Under the pieces are notes generated by a model. It was not told where the DNA came from. It searched no databases and worked only from the letters and a program-made list of their open reading frames with translations. From assembly GCF_014203835.1 (NCBI RefSeq), contig NZ_JACHJW010000001.1, positions 6,708,501-6,772,500 on the forward strand: a DNA stretch of 64,000 nucleotides. The letters run 5' to 3'. Both the position numbers and the translations under genes were made by a program. Position 1 is the first letter of the stretch. Every line of letters begins with the position of its first letter. Positions 32,457 through 40,693 of this stretch are shown piece after piece. This DNA comes from Micromonospora polyrhachis (GTDB lineage Bacteria > Actinomycetota > Actinomycetes > Mycobacteriales > Micromonosporaceae).

Positions 32457-32924
32457 CTAACCCTGGGCGGCGATCCACGAGGATCGTCCCCGCTCGACCT
32501 CGGCCGCCTGCCGCTGCCGCCAGCGTCGCTGCGCATCCCGGTTGCATTGGCGACAGGATCGCCGATATTCCCCGGTCGTACCGTCGATCTCCCGGTCATG
32601 GCCGTTGCGACATTGCCCCTGGCGTACCCGGGCGCGGCAGTTCTCGGCCCGAGTGAGCTGCCGTAGGTGGGACGGCTCGATGCAGTCCTTGACGCCACAT
32701 TCGTGGTCGACGTCCAAGCGCGGATCGTATCCGCCCACGAAAACCACGTAAGCCGCGATGTGTGCCCAGGCCCGACCGGCGACCTTCTGGTAGACCCCCC
32801 GTTGATCGCCGTAGCCGCGCACAATCAGACAGCCATGGTCCGTACGAGTCGAGCGGTCCAGTAGATAGTGGCGAAGGGTGTCTTCAGTGAAGTGCCGGGA
32901 GAGGCCCTTGACGGCGGAAAGCAC
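32457..32924 (-). CDS. HNH endonuclease, phage/homing type
   Basis: A 155-residue nuclease. The HNH core is at about residues 73-95: VDHECGVKDCIEPSHLRQLT, with Cys residues for structural metal, then RAEN. A C-terminal Cys4-like segment (GQCRNGHDREIDG then RRSCRQCNRDAQRRWR) resembles the zinc motif of phage HNH proteins that recognise plant/bacterial DNA. Such freestanding HNH genes are common in phages and mobile islands, fitting the accessory, decayed character of 29-35 kb. Confidence 0.82.
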   Translation of the reverse strand: MLSAVKGLSRHFTEDTLRHYLLDRSTRTDHGCLIVRGYGDQRGVYQKVAGRAWAHIAAYVVFVGGYDPRLDVDHECGVKDCIEPSHLRQLTRAENCRARVRQGQCRNGHDREIDGTTGEYRRSCRQCNRDAQRRWRQRQAAEVERGRSSWIAAQG

Positions 32925-33043
32925 CGTCGTAGGTTACCCACAGGCTGGCCGCCGTTGCTTCCTGACACCGGCCTCGAGTCAACGTCCACCGCAAGACCGC
33001 GAACGGTTGGCGGGCAGGGTGGCTGGTCGCCCGTCATCAGTCG

Positions 33044-33427
33044 TCAGTAGACGTTGTCCCAGATGGTGCGACTGGTTGGCTGTGGGTCGTGCATGGCCCT
33101 GGCTTCGGTGTCGAAGCGGATCGCCGGTCGCTTGATTGGGTCGTATCCGCCCTGGCTGGGATCGGGATGCGGCACCATCAGTCGCGCTGCAACAGCGAGA
33201 GTAGCGCTGCGGACCGGCACCCGGGCTGGCCGCACGATGACCTCCGGTACCTGATCCACCGGCAGGCCGTACAGCTTCAAGGCCGCGACCAGGTCATCAT
33301 CGGTGATCGCGTCCCGGGTCGGCTGGACACTCCGCTCAACGGGGAGCAGTCGACCGATGTACTGCGCGGGTGCCGGTGCACCGCTGGGGCGGCCCCACAA
33401 CGCATGGCTACCTGCTTGATCCGGCAC
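33044..33427 (-). pseudogene. Decayed carboxylesterase, paralogue of the gene at 36606-38099
   Basis: A 127-codon remnant of a type-B carboxylesterase. Pieces align with the intact esterase: QYIGRLLPVERSVQPTRDAI (intact QHIGRLLAAELGVPPTRDAI), then ITDDDLVAALKLYGLPVD (intact ITDDDLLTAMKLYGLPVD). Next comes ATLAVAARLMVPHP, which is the intact SLLQRDWWYRIP read one frame off, then GYDPIKRPAIRFDTEA and the ending SRTIWDNVY (intact RSIWDGVY). At least two deletions and one frameshift occurred, and the catalytic Ser is gone. Confidence 0.8.
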
Positions 33428-33450
33428 ACCGGAAGCCCGGTCAAAGTCAA

Positions 33451-33500
33451 ACCTTGAAGAAATTAAGATTCAGGCGTTGAGATCTTAAGAAAATCAAGGT
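33451..33500 (+). promoter_or_regulatory. Double-dyad operator upstream of the DUF2089 operon
   Basis: ACCTTGAAGAAATTAAGAT (33451-33469) and ATCTTAAGAAAATCAAGGT (33482-33500) form a large inverted repeat: 7 outer and 7 inner bases of each arm match. Each arm is itself a dyad of the type CTTRA-N5-TYAAG (33452-33466 and 33485-33499). Their centres are 33 bases apart, about three helical turns. It lies 44 bases before the DUF2089 GTG start and is AT-rich. It is likely bound cooperatively by the operon's own HTH protein (inference). Confidence 0.65.
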
Positions 33501-33543
33501 ACAACTAAATGGCGAACGCATCGTTGGACGGAAGGGGTCGAGG

Positions 33544-33906
33544 GTGGACTGGCGGGAACTGACGGACCTGACGCAGGGGAAGCCGTTCGTGGTCGAGCGG
33601 GTCCGCCTCGCCGGCAGCGGCATTGCGGTCGAGGGCCAGTTCGAGCCGCCGCAGTTGGCTCAGCTCAGTGCCGACGACCAGGTGTTCGTTGCCGCGTTCG
33701 TCCGGTCGCACGGTTCGATCAAGGAGATGGAGCGGATCTTCGGGGTGAGCTACCCGACGGTCAAGTCCCGGCTGAACCGGATCGCCGAGCAACTCGACTT
33801 CGTCGACACCGACCCGGCGCCGACCGGTGCCGACGTTGTTGACCGCCTGCGGCGGGGAGAGATCAGCGTCGAGGAGGCACTAACCGAGTTGGAGAGGTCC
33901 CGATGA
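33544..33906 (+). CDS. DUF2089-family HTH protein
   Basis: A 120-residue protein. The central helix-turn-helix reads IKEMERIFGVSYPTVKSRLN, preceded by LSADDQVFVAAFVRSHGS, as in DUF2089 proteins. The C-terminal helical part is GEISVEEALTELERS. The family is encoded next to small membrane proteins and SHOCT-like proteins in many Gram-positives, exactly as here. It is first in a three-gene operon (ATGA overlap with the next gene) behind a strong double palindrome, suggesting autoregulation. Confidence 0.85.
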   Translation: MDWRELTDLTQGKPFVVERVRLAGSGIAVEGQFEPPQLAQLSADDQVFVAAFVRSHGSIKEMERIFGVSYPTVKSRLNRIAEQLDFVDTDPAPTGADVVDRLRRGEISVEEALTELERSR

Positions 33907-34163
33907 TTCCGCACCTGGTGACGTACCGCCAACGGCGTCGCGACGGCCGCTGGCTGCGGCTGTACGTCCCTGTCCTACCGGTGCTGCTGGTGCTGTCACC
34001 GCTGCTGCTGGTGGCCGTACTGGCCGGACTGGTTGCCTGCTTGGTTTTCCGGGTCAGCCCGGTGGGCGCGTTGCGCGGTATCGGGCAACTGCTGTGGGCG
34101 CTGCCCGGCACCCGGATTGAGATCGAGGATGGCCAAACGGCCGTGCTGGTAAGCGTCAGGTAA
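33903..34163 (+). CDS. Small membrane protein of the DUF2089 operon
   Basis: An 86-residue protein with a basic N-terminus (VTYRQRRRDGRWLRL). One long or two closely spaced hydrophobic segments follow (LLVLSPLLLVAVLAGLVACL), then a short polar tail ending VLVSVR. ATG 33903 overlaps the DUF2089 stop by ATGA. No family was recognised beyond its constant neighbourhood; it may be a membrane partner of the flanking proteins. Confidence 0.75.
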   Translation: MIPHLVTYRQRRRDGRWLRLYVPVLPVLLVLSPLLLVAVLAGLVACLVFRVSPVGALRGIGQLLWALPGTRIEIEDGQTAVLVSVR

Positions 34164-34187
34164 GCCAAAAGAGGGGGAGGAGCAACG

Positions 34188-34619
34188 ATGAACGAGCAGC
34201 GCCGCCAGGTTCTGGAGATGCTGGCCGAGGGGAAGATCACCGCGGATGAGGCCGAGCGGCTGATCGATGTCCTTGAACGGAAGCAGCCCGAGTCGCCGCA
34301 GGGAGCCGTGTCCGGCCCGAAACCCCGACCCAAGTACCTGCGTGTCGTGGTGAACTCGGAGGACGATTTCAGCGGTGATGGGCCGGCCCGGGTCAACGTC
34401 CGGGTCCCGCTGCAACTACTGCGCGCCGGGGTTCGGCTTACGACCCTCATCCCTCCGCAGGCGCTCACCAAGGTCAACGACGAGCTGACCAGGTCCGGCG
34501 TACCGATCGACCTTACCCAGCTCAAACCGCAGCACATCGAGGAACTCATCGAGCACCTCGACGACCTCACCGTCGACGTCGACCAGCCCGACGCCAAGGT
34601 GCAGGTGTTCTGCGAGTAA
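34188..34619 (+). CDS. SHOCT-like domain protein (YvlB/LiaX-type)
   Basis: A 143-residue protein. The N-terminal SHOCT-like helix pair is RRQVLEMLAEGKITADEAER then LIDVLE. The rest carries RVNVRVPLQLLRAGVRLTTL and a helix (IEELIEHLDDLTVDVDQPDA), as in the bactofilin/YvlB-related proteins. ATG 34188 follows GGGGGAGGAG. Relatives respond to envelope stress. It is last in the DUF2089 operon, closed by the hairpin at 34667-34703. Confidence 0.82.
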   Translation: MNEQRRQVLEMLAEGKITADEAERLIDVLERKQPESPQGAVSGPKPRPKYLRVVVNSEDDFSGDGPARVNVRVPLQLLRAGVRLTTLIPPQALTKVNDELTRSGVPIDLTQLKPQHIEELIEHLDDLTVDVDQPDAKVQVFCE

Positions 34620-34666
34620 CACCGCCACGGCGACGTGGCCGGCGGCAGGGCGCTGCCAAGACGTAC

Positions 34667-34703
34667 GGACACCCGCCCGGACCACGGGGTCGGGCGGGTG
34701 TCC
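34667..34703 (+). terminator. Terminator of the DUF2089 operon
   Basis: GGACACCCGCCCG (34667-34679) pairs perfectly over 13 bp with CGGGCGGGTGTCC (34691-34703), loop 11 bases, 48 bases after the SHOCT-like gene stop. Confidence 0.75.
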
Positions 34704-34746
34704 ATGCGCCGTTCTTGCTCCACCTCTGGCCCTGGGAAGGGAAACC

Positions 34747-35539
34747 ATGACCATCAACGAATCCGCCTGGACCGGCATGGTGCCGGTCGATGACACCGCA
34801 CTCTACGTATCCGACACCGGTGGCCACGGCCGTCCCGTGGTCTACCTCAACGGCGCCTACGCCGACCAGTCGCACTGGCGGCGCGTCATCTCCGATCTCG
34901 GCAGCGACTACCGGCACATCACCTACGACGAGCGTGCCCGCGGCAGGTCGAAGCGTTCGTTGGACTATTCGTTTGAGGCATGCATCCGAGATGTGGATGC
35001 CGTCCTCAAGGCCAGGGGCGTGGACCGGGCGCTGCTGGTGGGCTGGTCCTATGGGGGCATCCTGGCATGGCACTGGGCCGACCGGAATCCCGACCGCGCC
35101 CTGGGAGTGGTGACCGTGGACGCTTTTCCGGTCGGTCTGACCGGTGAGGCCGGCCATGAGCGGATCCGGAAGCTGTTCCGCCGGATGCGGTTGTTGTTTC
35201 CGATCGCCAGCCGGCTGGGCCTGGCCGCGCGGATGACCGCTGACCAGCACGCCGACGTCAACATCGAGCTCAACGAGATCGCCGCCGTCAGCGCGCCGGT
35301 CCTCGACCGTCTGACCTGCCCGGTGCGGTTCGTCCTGGCCACGGGTGACAGCCTCGGAAGCCAGGACGGAGAAATGGAACAGGGGCGGGCCGTGCTCGAT
35401 CCGATCCTCGCGTAACCCGAACATCAAGATAAGCGCGAAGGTCGCGAGCAACCACAGCAAAATTCTGCGCCACGACTCACCCGCCGTCGCCCAGACCGTA
35501 CGCGAGCTCGCCGCCATCAGCGGCCACGCCGTCGGTTGA
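34747..35539 (+). pseudogene. Alpha/beta-hydrolase broken by a C-terminal frameshift
   Basis: The first 222 codons (34747-35415) form an alpha/beta-hydrolase with nucleophile elbow VGWSYGG and the acid near FVLATGDSLGS, then stop at a TAA. The missing end is in the next frame: NPNIKISAKVASNHSKILRH then DSPAVAQTVRELAA up to 35539, where NHS supplies the expected catalytic His. A single-base indel near 35398-35415 joins the two. It is either a sequencing error or a recently inactivated gene; as read, the enzyme lacks its catalytic His. Confidence 0.7.
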
Positions 35540-35590
35540 GCTGAGGGCGCGCCTCGGTCAGGCGTCGCAGGGCCCCGCCCGAGACCCTGA

Positions 35591-36574
35591 TCAGCGGCCG
35601 GCATACCCCCCGGCGTCGAGTGTGGCCAGCTCGTCGTCGGGGAGTCCATCGGCGACCCAGCGCCGGATCTGCGCCGCCGCCTGGTCGGCCACCGGATTCT
35701 CAGCCGGACGGGTGATCAGGTCGCTGAGCGCGAACATGTCCAGCACCCGCCCGAGATAGGCCCACTCTTCGGCGGATGGCAGGTCGGCCGGCAGATACGC
35801 GGCGAAGGCCGACCGGAAACCGTCGAGGTAGGGGGCGGGATAGTCCGCGCCGAACCGCATCATGTTCGCCGCGTCCCCGTACGGGCAGCCGGAGTAACTG
35901 AACTCCCAGTCGAGGACGGCGTCCACCCGCCATCCGTTCCGTGTACGGGTCACCAGGATGTTCTTGGGGTTGATGTCGCCGTGGACAAGTCGACTGTGCT
36001 CGTCGACCCTGGCGAGCGCCGGGGCGTGTGTCACACACAGGTCCCGCCAGGCTTGTTGCGTGGCTGGGTCGAGGCGGGCCACGTCGGTGGCGGCCAGGCA
36101 GGCGCTGGCTATCTCGGGTAGCTGCTGTGACCAGGGGCGTTCCGGGCCGACGGTGAGTTGCGCGTCGGTGAAGAAGCCCGGTCGGTCGAACCGTACCCGG
36201 CTGATGCCGGCGACGACCCGTCCCACCTCCGCCCCGAGGGAGGCCAGGGCTCTGCTGTCGAGGGTGGTGTCTTCGAGTACGTGGCTGAGCAGCGTTCCGC
36301 CCACGTATTCGACGACCATCGCCGGCCGGGCCTCGTCGGGCATCGCGGTGGCCGGTAGGAGGTGCAGCACCTGCGGTACGGGAACGTGGCGCCCAGCGGC
36401 AGTCATGACGGCGGCTTCGATGGCGGGATCTGGCCCGCCGAGGCGTACGACCACCTGACGGTCGGCCAGCCCGAACAGCCACGTCTCGTGCGAGAAACCG
36501 CCAGCCAGTGGCCGTGTCGACAGGACAGGGCTGCCCAGCGCCGCCGCGATCGCGGGTAACTCCCCAGTGCGCAT
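35591..36574 (-). CDS. Aminoglycoside-phosphotransferase-family kinase
   Basis: A 327-residue APH-fold protein. The catalytic loop is LVHGDINPKNILV, the metal-binding motif is VLDWEFS, and the N-lobe has LAGGFSHETWLF. It phosphorylates a small hydroxyl compound; the family also includes choline, homoserine and macrolide kinases. The start is the ATG at 36572-36574. It is last in a three-gene unit behind the carboxylesterase (31 bases) and the small membrane protein, under the TetR operator at 38664-38711. Confidence 0.88.
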   Translation of the reverse strand: MRTGELPAIAAALGSPVLSTRPLAGGFSHETWLFGLADRQVVVRLGGPDPAIEAAVMTAAGRHVPVPQVLHLLPATAMPDEARPAMVVEYVGGTLLSHVLEDTTLDSRALASLGAEVGRVVAGISRVRFDRPGFFTDAQLTVGPERPWSQQLPEIASACLAATDVARLDPATQQAWRDLCVTHAPALARVDEHSRLVHGDINPKNILVTRTRNGWRVDAVLDWEFSYSGCPYGDAANMMRFGADYPAPYLDGFRSAFAAYLPADLPSAEEWAYLGRVLDMFALSDLITRPAENPVADQAAAQIRRWVADGLPDDELATLDAGGYAGR

Positions 36575-36605
36575 CGACCCAGTAAACCAGGAACGGGCTC
36601 CGGGC

Positions 36606-38099
36606 TCAGTAGACGCCGTCCCAGATGCTTCGTTCGGCCGGCTGTGGGTCGTACCCAAGTCTGGATGCCGTGTCGAAGCGCATCACCGGTCGCTTGACCA
36701 GGTCGTATCCGGCCCAGCCCGGATCGCCGTGGGTGGCGAACGCGATCCAGCTGGCGTGCATGGTGGCGGCGAGTGCCTGCGGAGGCCGCGTACCGGTCAG
36801 TTTCTGGAACAGCGGGGAGTCCAGCAGGTCGAAGACGAACGGAACCTCCAGGAAGTGGCAGGCACCGAGAAGCCCGTCGAATTGGGGTGAACGCCAGGCG
36901 AACTCGTACAGGTAGGTGGCTGCGGCGATCCCGGCTCTGGCTTCGGCGAGCCGGTAGGCCGGGATGCGGTACCACCAGTCGCGCTGCAACAGCGAGAGCA
37001 GGTCACCGGGACCGGCACCCGGGTTGCTCGCACGATAGACGGCCAGGGCCCGATCCACCGGGAGGCCGTACAGCTTCATGGCGGTGAGCAGGTCGTCGTC
37101 GGTGATCGCGTCGAGCAGCCCGAACGGCACCAGTGACAGTCTTCCCTCCTCCGCGTTGGTGCCGATCAGGATGTCGACGTCCGCACCGACGCCGGCCCGG
37201 ATGGCGTCGATCGGCCGGGTGGGAAGGATCTGCCCGTCGACGACCGGCTGCCAGGCGGTCACGCGGGCGCCGGGCTCGCCGTTCCAGCGTCGGGGATCGG
37301 GGTACGGGGCCAGCTGCGCCATCACCGCGTTCTGCGCGTCGAGCAGCCGCTCCATCTCCACGGCGGCGATCGCGTCTCGGGTCGGTGGGACGCCCAGTTC
37401 GGCGGCGAGCAGCCGACCGATGTGCTGTGCGGTCTCGGGTGCGAACGTGGTGTTCCCGGCTCCGCTCTGCATGATGGCCCGCTGGAACAGTCCGTGGGCG
37501 GCTGGCATGGTGAGCAGCGCGCCGACCGACATCGCCCCGGAGGACTCTCCGAAGATGGTGACGTTGTCGGGGTCGCCGCCGAAGGCGGTGATGTTCTCCC
37601 GTACCCAGTGCAGGGCGGCGATCTGGTCGAGCAGTGCGAGGTTGACGTTGCCGTCGCCCAGGTCGCCGAAGCCCTCCACGCCGAGCCGGTAGTTGAGGCT
37701 CACGAAGACGACCCCGTCGCGGGCGAACCGGCTGCCGTCGTAGATGCTGCTGCTGCCCCCGTCGAACCCGCCGCCGTGTAGCCACACCATGACCGGCTGC
37801 CGTGCCCCACCCAGGTCAGCAGACCAGACGTTGAGGTTGAGACAGTCCTTTCCGGCGATGGTGGGGTAGAAGCCGTCCATGTTCGCGGGAAGGGGGAACT
37901 GCGGCTGGGGCGCGGTGGGGCCGAAGTCGACGGCCGGGCGGATCGCGGTCCACGGGGTGCCCCGTTGCGGCGGGCGCATCCGGTAGGGGCCGAAGGGTGG
38001 CCTGGCGTACGGGATGCCTTTGAAGCTGTGGATTCGGCCGTGGGTGGTGCCCCGGACGGTGCCGTACCGGGTCCTGACGGTGGGGTCCGTGTACGTCAT
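36606..38099 (-). CDS. Type-B carboxylesterase
   Basis: A 497-residue esterase of the cholinesterase/para-nitrobenzyl esterase family. Seen: GIPYARPP near the N-terminus, KDCLNLNVW, oxyanion motif WLHGGGFDGG, nucleophile GESSGAMSVG, acid region GTNAEEGR and catalytic His in ACHFLEVPFVFD. No signal peptide is seen, so it is cytoplasmic. It is 8 bases from the upstream membrane protein gene and 31 from the phosphotransferase. A damaged paralogue is at 33044-33427. Confidence 0.93.
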   Translation of the reverse strand: MTYTDPTVRTRYGTVRGTTHGRIHSFKGIPYARPPFGPYRMRPPQRGTPWTAIRPAVDFGPTAPQPQFPLPANMDGFYPTIAGKDCLNLNVWSADLGGARQPVMVWLHGGGFDGGSSSIYDGSRFARDGVVFVSLNYRLGVEGFGDLGDGNVNLALLDQIAALHWVRENITAFGGDPDNVTIFGESSGAMSVGALLTMPAAHGLFQRAIMQSGAGNTTFAPETAQHIGRLLAAELGVPPTRDAIAAVEMERLLDAQNAVMAQLAPYPDPRRWNGEPGARVTAWQPVVDGQILPTRPIDAIRAGVGADVDILIGTNAEEGRLSLVPFGLLDAITDDDLLTAMKLYGLPVDRALAVYRASNPGAGPGDLLSLLQRDWWYRIPAYRLAEARAGIAAATYLYEFAWRSPQFDGLLGACHFLEVPFVFDLLDSPLFQKLTGTRPPQALAATMHASWIAFATHGDPGWAGYDLVKRPVMRFDTASRLGYDPQPAERSIWDGVY

Positions 38100-38107
38100 G
38101 GCGGTCA

Positions 38108-38584
38108 CTACCGGGGGGTGGAGTTGCTGTCGGTCGACCGTCCACGCCAGAGCAGGACGACCAGCACCAGTCCCACCAGTGAGGGCAGCAGGCCGGGAAT
38201 GCTGTACTGGGCTGGGATGACGTTGTCGTACGCGCCGCCGGTGAAGGTCAGGTTGAGCAGGGCGGCGCTGACCCCGAGGACGAACATGATCGTGGCGACG
38301 GTTCGGGCCCAATTCCTGTGTCGGGTGACGCCCCGGATCGTCCACAGCCAGCCGGCGATGCCGAGTACGCCGACGGCGACCAGATAGCCGACGATGGCAT
38401 TGCGGTCGAGGGCCACCGTGGCGGCGGGCCACTCGGGATACGCGGCGCGTACGTGGTTGGTGAGGGTGTCGGCGGTGACCAGGTCGATCAGCGGTACGAG
38501 GGTGGTGATCGCGGTCAGCGCCAGTCCGGCGTACATGACGACCGGGTGACGGTCGACTGATGGGGATGGAGTTGTTGACGGCAT
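38108..38584 (-). CDS. Small membrane protein in TetR-controlled operon
   Basis: A 158-residue protein with four membrane spans: VVMYAGLALTAITTLVPLID, IVGYLVAVGVLGIAGWLWTI, VATIMFVLGVSAALLNLTF and LPSLVGLVLVVLLW. No catalytic motif was seen. It is first in the operon with the esterase and the phosphotransferase. The ATG at 38582-38584 lies about 80 bases from the nearer TetR palindrome. Confidence 0.8.
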   Translation of the reverse strand: MPSTTPSPSVDRHPVVMYAGLALTAITTLVPLIDLVTADTLTNHVRAAYPEWPAATVALDRNAIVGYLVAVGVLGIAGWLWTIRGVTRHRNWARTVATIMFVLGVSAALLNLTFTGGAYDNVIPAQYSIPGLLPSLVGLVLVVLLWRGRSTDSNSTPR

Positions 38585-38663
38585 GGTTCTTCCTTGGAAA
38601 GTCAGGGGTAGATCTAGTCGACCCACCGTGGATGCCCAGGTCTGATCGACCCCACGGGTGAAT

Positions 38664-38711
38664 CTTACGATGTAAGTTAGGGTCGTCCCCACGGTAGGCT
38701 TACGATGTAAG
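38664..38711. promoter_or_regulatory. Two identical TetR-type palindromes
   Basis: CTTAC-GAT-GTAAG occurs twice, at 38664-38676 and 38699-38711, 35 bases centre to centre. Both lie in the gap between the divergent tetR gene and the membrane protein-esterase-phosphotransferase operon. Each is a perfect 5-3-5 inverted repeat. The second copy is 22 bases before the tetR start. They most likely bind the TetR protein and control both directions. Confidence 0.85.
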
Positions 38712-38733
38712 AATCGTCAACAGGGGAGGCGCT

Positions 38734-39381
38734 GTGGTCGGTCGCACACGTGGCCAGCGGGCGGGACTGACCCGGGAGGCTGTACTCGAAGCCGCTATGA
38801 CGCTGGCCGACCGGGAGGGCTTGGCCGCACTGTCGATGCGTCGCCTCGGTGCCGAACTCGGCGTCGAGGCGATGACCCTCTACCACCACGTGGCCAGCAA
38901 GGACGAGCTGCTGGACGGGCTGGTCGAACGACTCTTCGTCGAGGCCGCGCCGCCTCGCTTCACCGGCCGGTCGTGGCGGGAGGGTCTGCGCAGCTACGCC
39001 CACTCACTGCGGGCAGCCCTGCTGGCACACCCGAACGTGATCCCGCTCGTCGTGTCCCGGCCGGCATTGACGCCACAGAACCTACAGATCATGGAAGATG
39101 GGCTCGAGGCGCTGGTCGAGGCGGGATTCCCGCTGGAGATGGCGCTGGACGTCGTGTACTCCCTGTCCGACCTCGTGGTGGGACAGGTCGCCACCCGGCG
39201 AGGTGCCACGACCACCGGAGCACGAGACCGACCCGTCTCCGTACCGGACCCCGATCGGTTCCCGCTACTGACCGAGGCGGTACGCACCGCGCAGCACGCC
39301 GGCCCGAACGCCCGGTTCGACTTCGCGCTCGATGCGATGCTGTCCGGCTTCGAGGCGGCACGAGTGACGGACGGCGGATAG
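38734..39381 (+). CDS. TetR-family repressor
   Basis: A 215-residue regulator. The N-terminal HTH is LTREAVLEAAMTLADREGLA followed by ALSMRRLGAELGVEAMTLYH then HVASKDELLDGL. The C-terminal part is of the TetR_C_1 (tetracycline repressor-like) type, with FPLEMALDVVYSLSDLVVG. GTG 38734 is preceded by GGGGAGG. It is divergent from the membrane protein/esterase/kinase operon with two palindromes between; it is probably induced by a small molecule that the operon modifies or exports. Confidence 0.92.
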   Translation: MVGRTRGQRAGLTREAVLEAAMTLADREGLAALSMRRLGAELGVEAMTLYHHVASKDELLDGLVERLFVEAAPPRFTGRSWREGLRSYAHSLRAALLAHPNVIPLVVSRPALTPQNLQIMEDGLEALVEAGFPLEMALDVVYSLSDLVVGQVATRRGATTTGARDRPVSVPDPDRFPLLTEAVRTAQHAGPNARFDFALDAMLSGFEAARVTDGG

Positions 39382-39439
39382 CCGGAGCCGTCGTACGGGC
39401 GCTGGTCGACAGCTGATCAGGCCGAGGACTCCGGCGAGA

Positions 39440-39682
39440 TCATGAGGACGGGCCGCTGCACCCCTCGTCCCGGCCCTCTTCCAGCTGGTCGAACAGGTCC
39501 GGCCCCTCCTGAGGAGCGGCGCGTACCCGGGCGGTGCCGGGCAACATGCCGAGCCGGATCGCGCAGTCGATCCCGTAGCCCTCGAAGAGTCGTCCGCGTG
39601 GAACCGGGTGGCCGCACCGGCGGCATCGGCGCGGTGCACTCTCCTCAGCAGGCAACAGGGCATCCGGCTCGGGGTACGACAT
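39440..39682 (-). CDS. Small zinc-ribbon protein (DUF6011-like)
   Basis: An 80-residue protein with a metal-binding motif CRRCGHPV...GIDCAIRLG in its first half, as in short DUF6011-like proteins, and an acidic C-terminus. It begins at the ATG at 39680-39682 and lies 22 bases past the LysR gene on the same strand. Function unknown. Confidence 0.55.
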   Translation of the reverse strand: MSYPEPDALLPAEESAPRRCRRCGHPVPRGRLFEGYGIDCAIRLGMLPGTARVRAAPQEGPDLFDQLEEGRDEGCSGPSS

Positions 39683-39704
39683 GAAGTCATTCTGCCCATG
39701 GCGG

Positions 39705-40604
39705 TCATCTTCCACGGCTGCTAGCGTCGCCGAGCAGCTGGCGGGCGTGCCTGACCAGGGCGCGACCGGCGGGACTGGGCGGACCGTCGGCGCGCCAGGC
39801 GAAGACCAGGCGACCACGTATCGACGGTCGACCGATCGTGACTGGTCGCAGATGTTCGGACCGGGCCTCGACGAATGCCCTGGGCAGGATGGCCACTCCC
39901 AGCCCTCGGGCCGCGAGTTGGGCGAGGAACTCGGGGGAGCTGGCTTCGAACGCGATCCGGGGCGTGAACCCGGCGGTCGCGCAGGCCTCTTCGAGTCGTG
40001 CCCGCAGGCCGGTGCCCCGGGGCATGCTGATCATGAGGCGACCCCGGAGCGTGTCGATCGAGATGACCTGGTGCACGGCGAGCTCATGGTCGTGACTGAC
40101 CGCCGCGACGATGGGCTGGTCGTCGACCACCTGGATCGCGAGTCCGGCCGGGATGCCACCGCCCACACTGATGATCGCCGTATCGAGACTTCCCGCGCGC
40201 AGGTCCTCGACAAGCTGGTCGGTGTTCGCCTCGGCCAGTGTCACCTCCACCGCCGGATGCGCCTCGTGGAACCGTGCCAACAGGCCGGGCAGGTCGACGT
40301 TGTGCGAGGTCACCATCCCGATCGAGACGTGTCCGCGGACGAGGCCAGCCAGCTCGTCCACGGCGAGCCGGACGCCGTCCACCGCTGCCAGCGCCGCCCG
40401 CGCGTACGGCAGGACGGCCATGCCCACCTCGGTCACCCGTACGACGCGTCCGGACCGGTCCAGCAGCTCCTGGCCGAGTTCGCGTTCCAGTCGTCGGATC
40501 TGGGCGCTGACCCCCGGCTGTGCCACGTGCAGCTGCTCGGCGGTGCGAGTGAAGTTTCCCGTCTCGGCCACGGTCACGAAGTATTCGAGCTGCCGCAGTT
40601 CCAT
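39705..40604 (-). CDS. LysR-family regulator
   Basis: A 299-residue LTTR. The HTH is LEYFVTVAETGNFTRTAEQL then HVAQPGVSAQIRRLERELG at residues 6-45, followed by the periplasmic-binding-like sensor (VRGHVSIGMVTSH, EFLAQLAARGLGVAILPRAF). It is divergent from the NTF2-like gene at 40694 across a CTAGT-N10-ACTAG element, and probably controls it and itself. Confidence 0.93.
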   Translation of the reverse strand: MELRQLEYFVTVAETGNFTRTAEQLHVAQPGVSAQIRRLERELGQELLDRSGRVVRVTEVGMAVLPYARAALAAVDGVRLAVDELAGLVRGHVSIGMVTSHNVDLPGLLARFHEAHPAVEVTLAEANTDQLVEDLRAGSLDTAIISVGGGIPAGLAIQVVDDQPIVAAVSHDHELAVHQVISIDTLRGRLMISMPRGTGLRARLEEACATAGFTPRIAFEASSPEFLAQLAARGLGVAILPRAFVEARSEHLRPVTIGRPSIRGRLVFAWRADGPPSPAGRALVRHARQLLGDASSRGR

Positions 40605-40615
40605 AACCGATGATT

Positions 40616-40635
40616 CTAGTCGCCAGACAAACTAG
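40616..40635. promoter_or_regulatory. LysR-type inverted repeat
   Basis: CTAGT-N10-ACTAG, 12 bases upstream of the LysR start, has the T-N11-A geometry of LTTR sites. It lies in the 89-base divergent gap. Confidence 0.5.
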
Positions 40636-40693
40636 CTCTTGGACTTCTAGATCCACCGAAGGCAGGCTCGGATAGCGAGGAAAGGAGACCACC

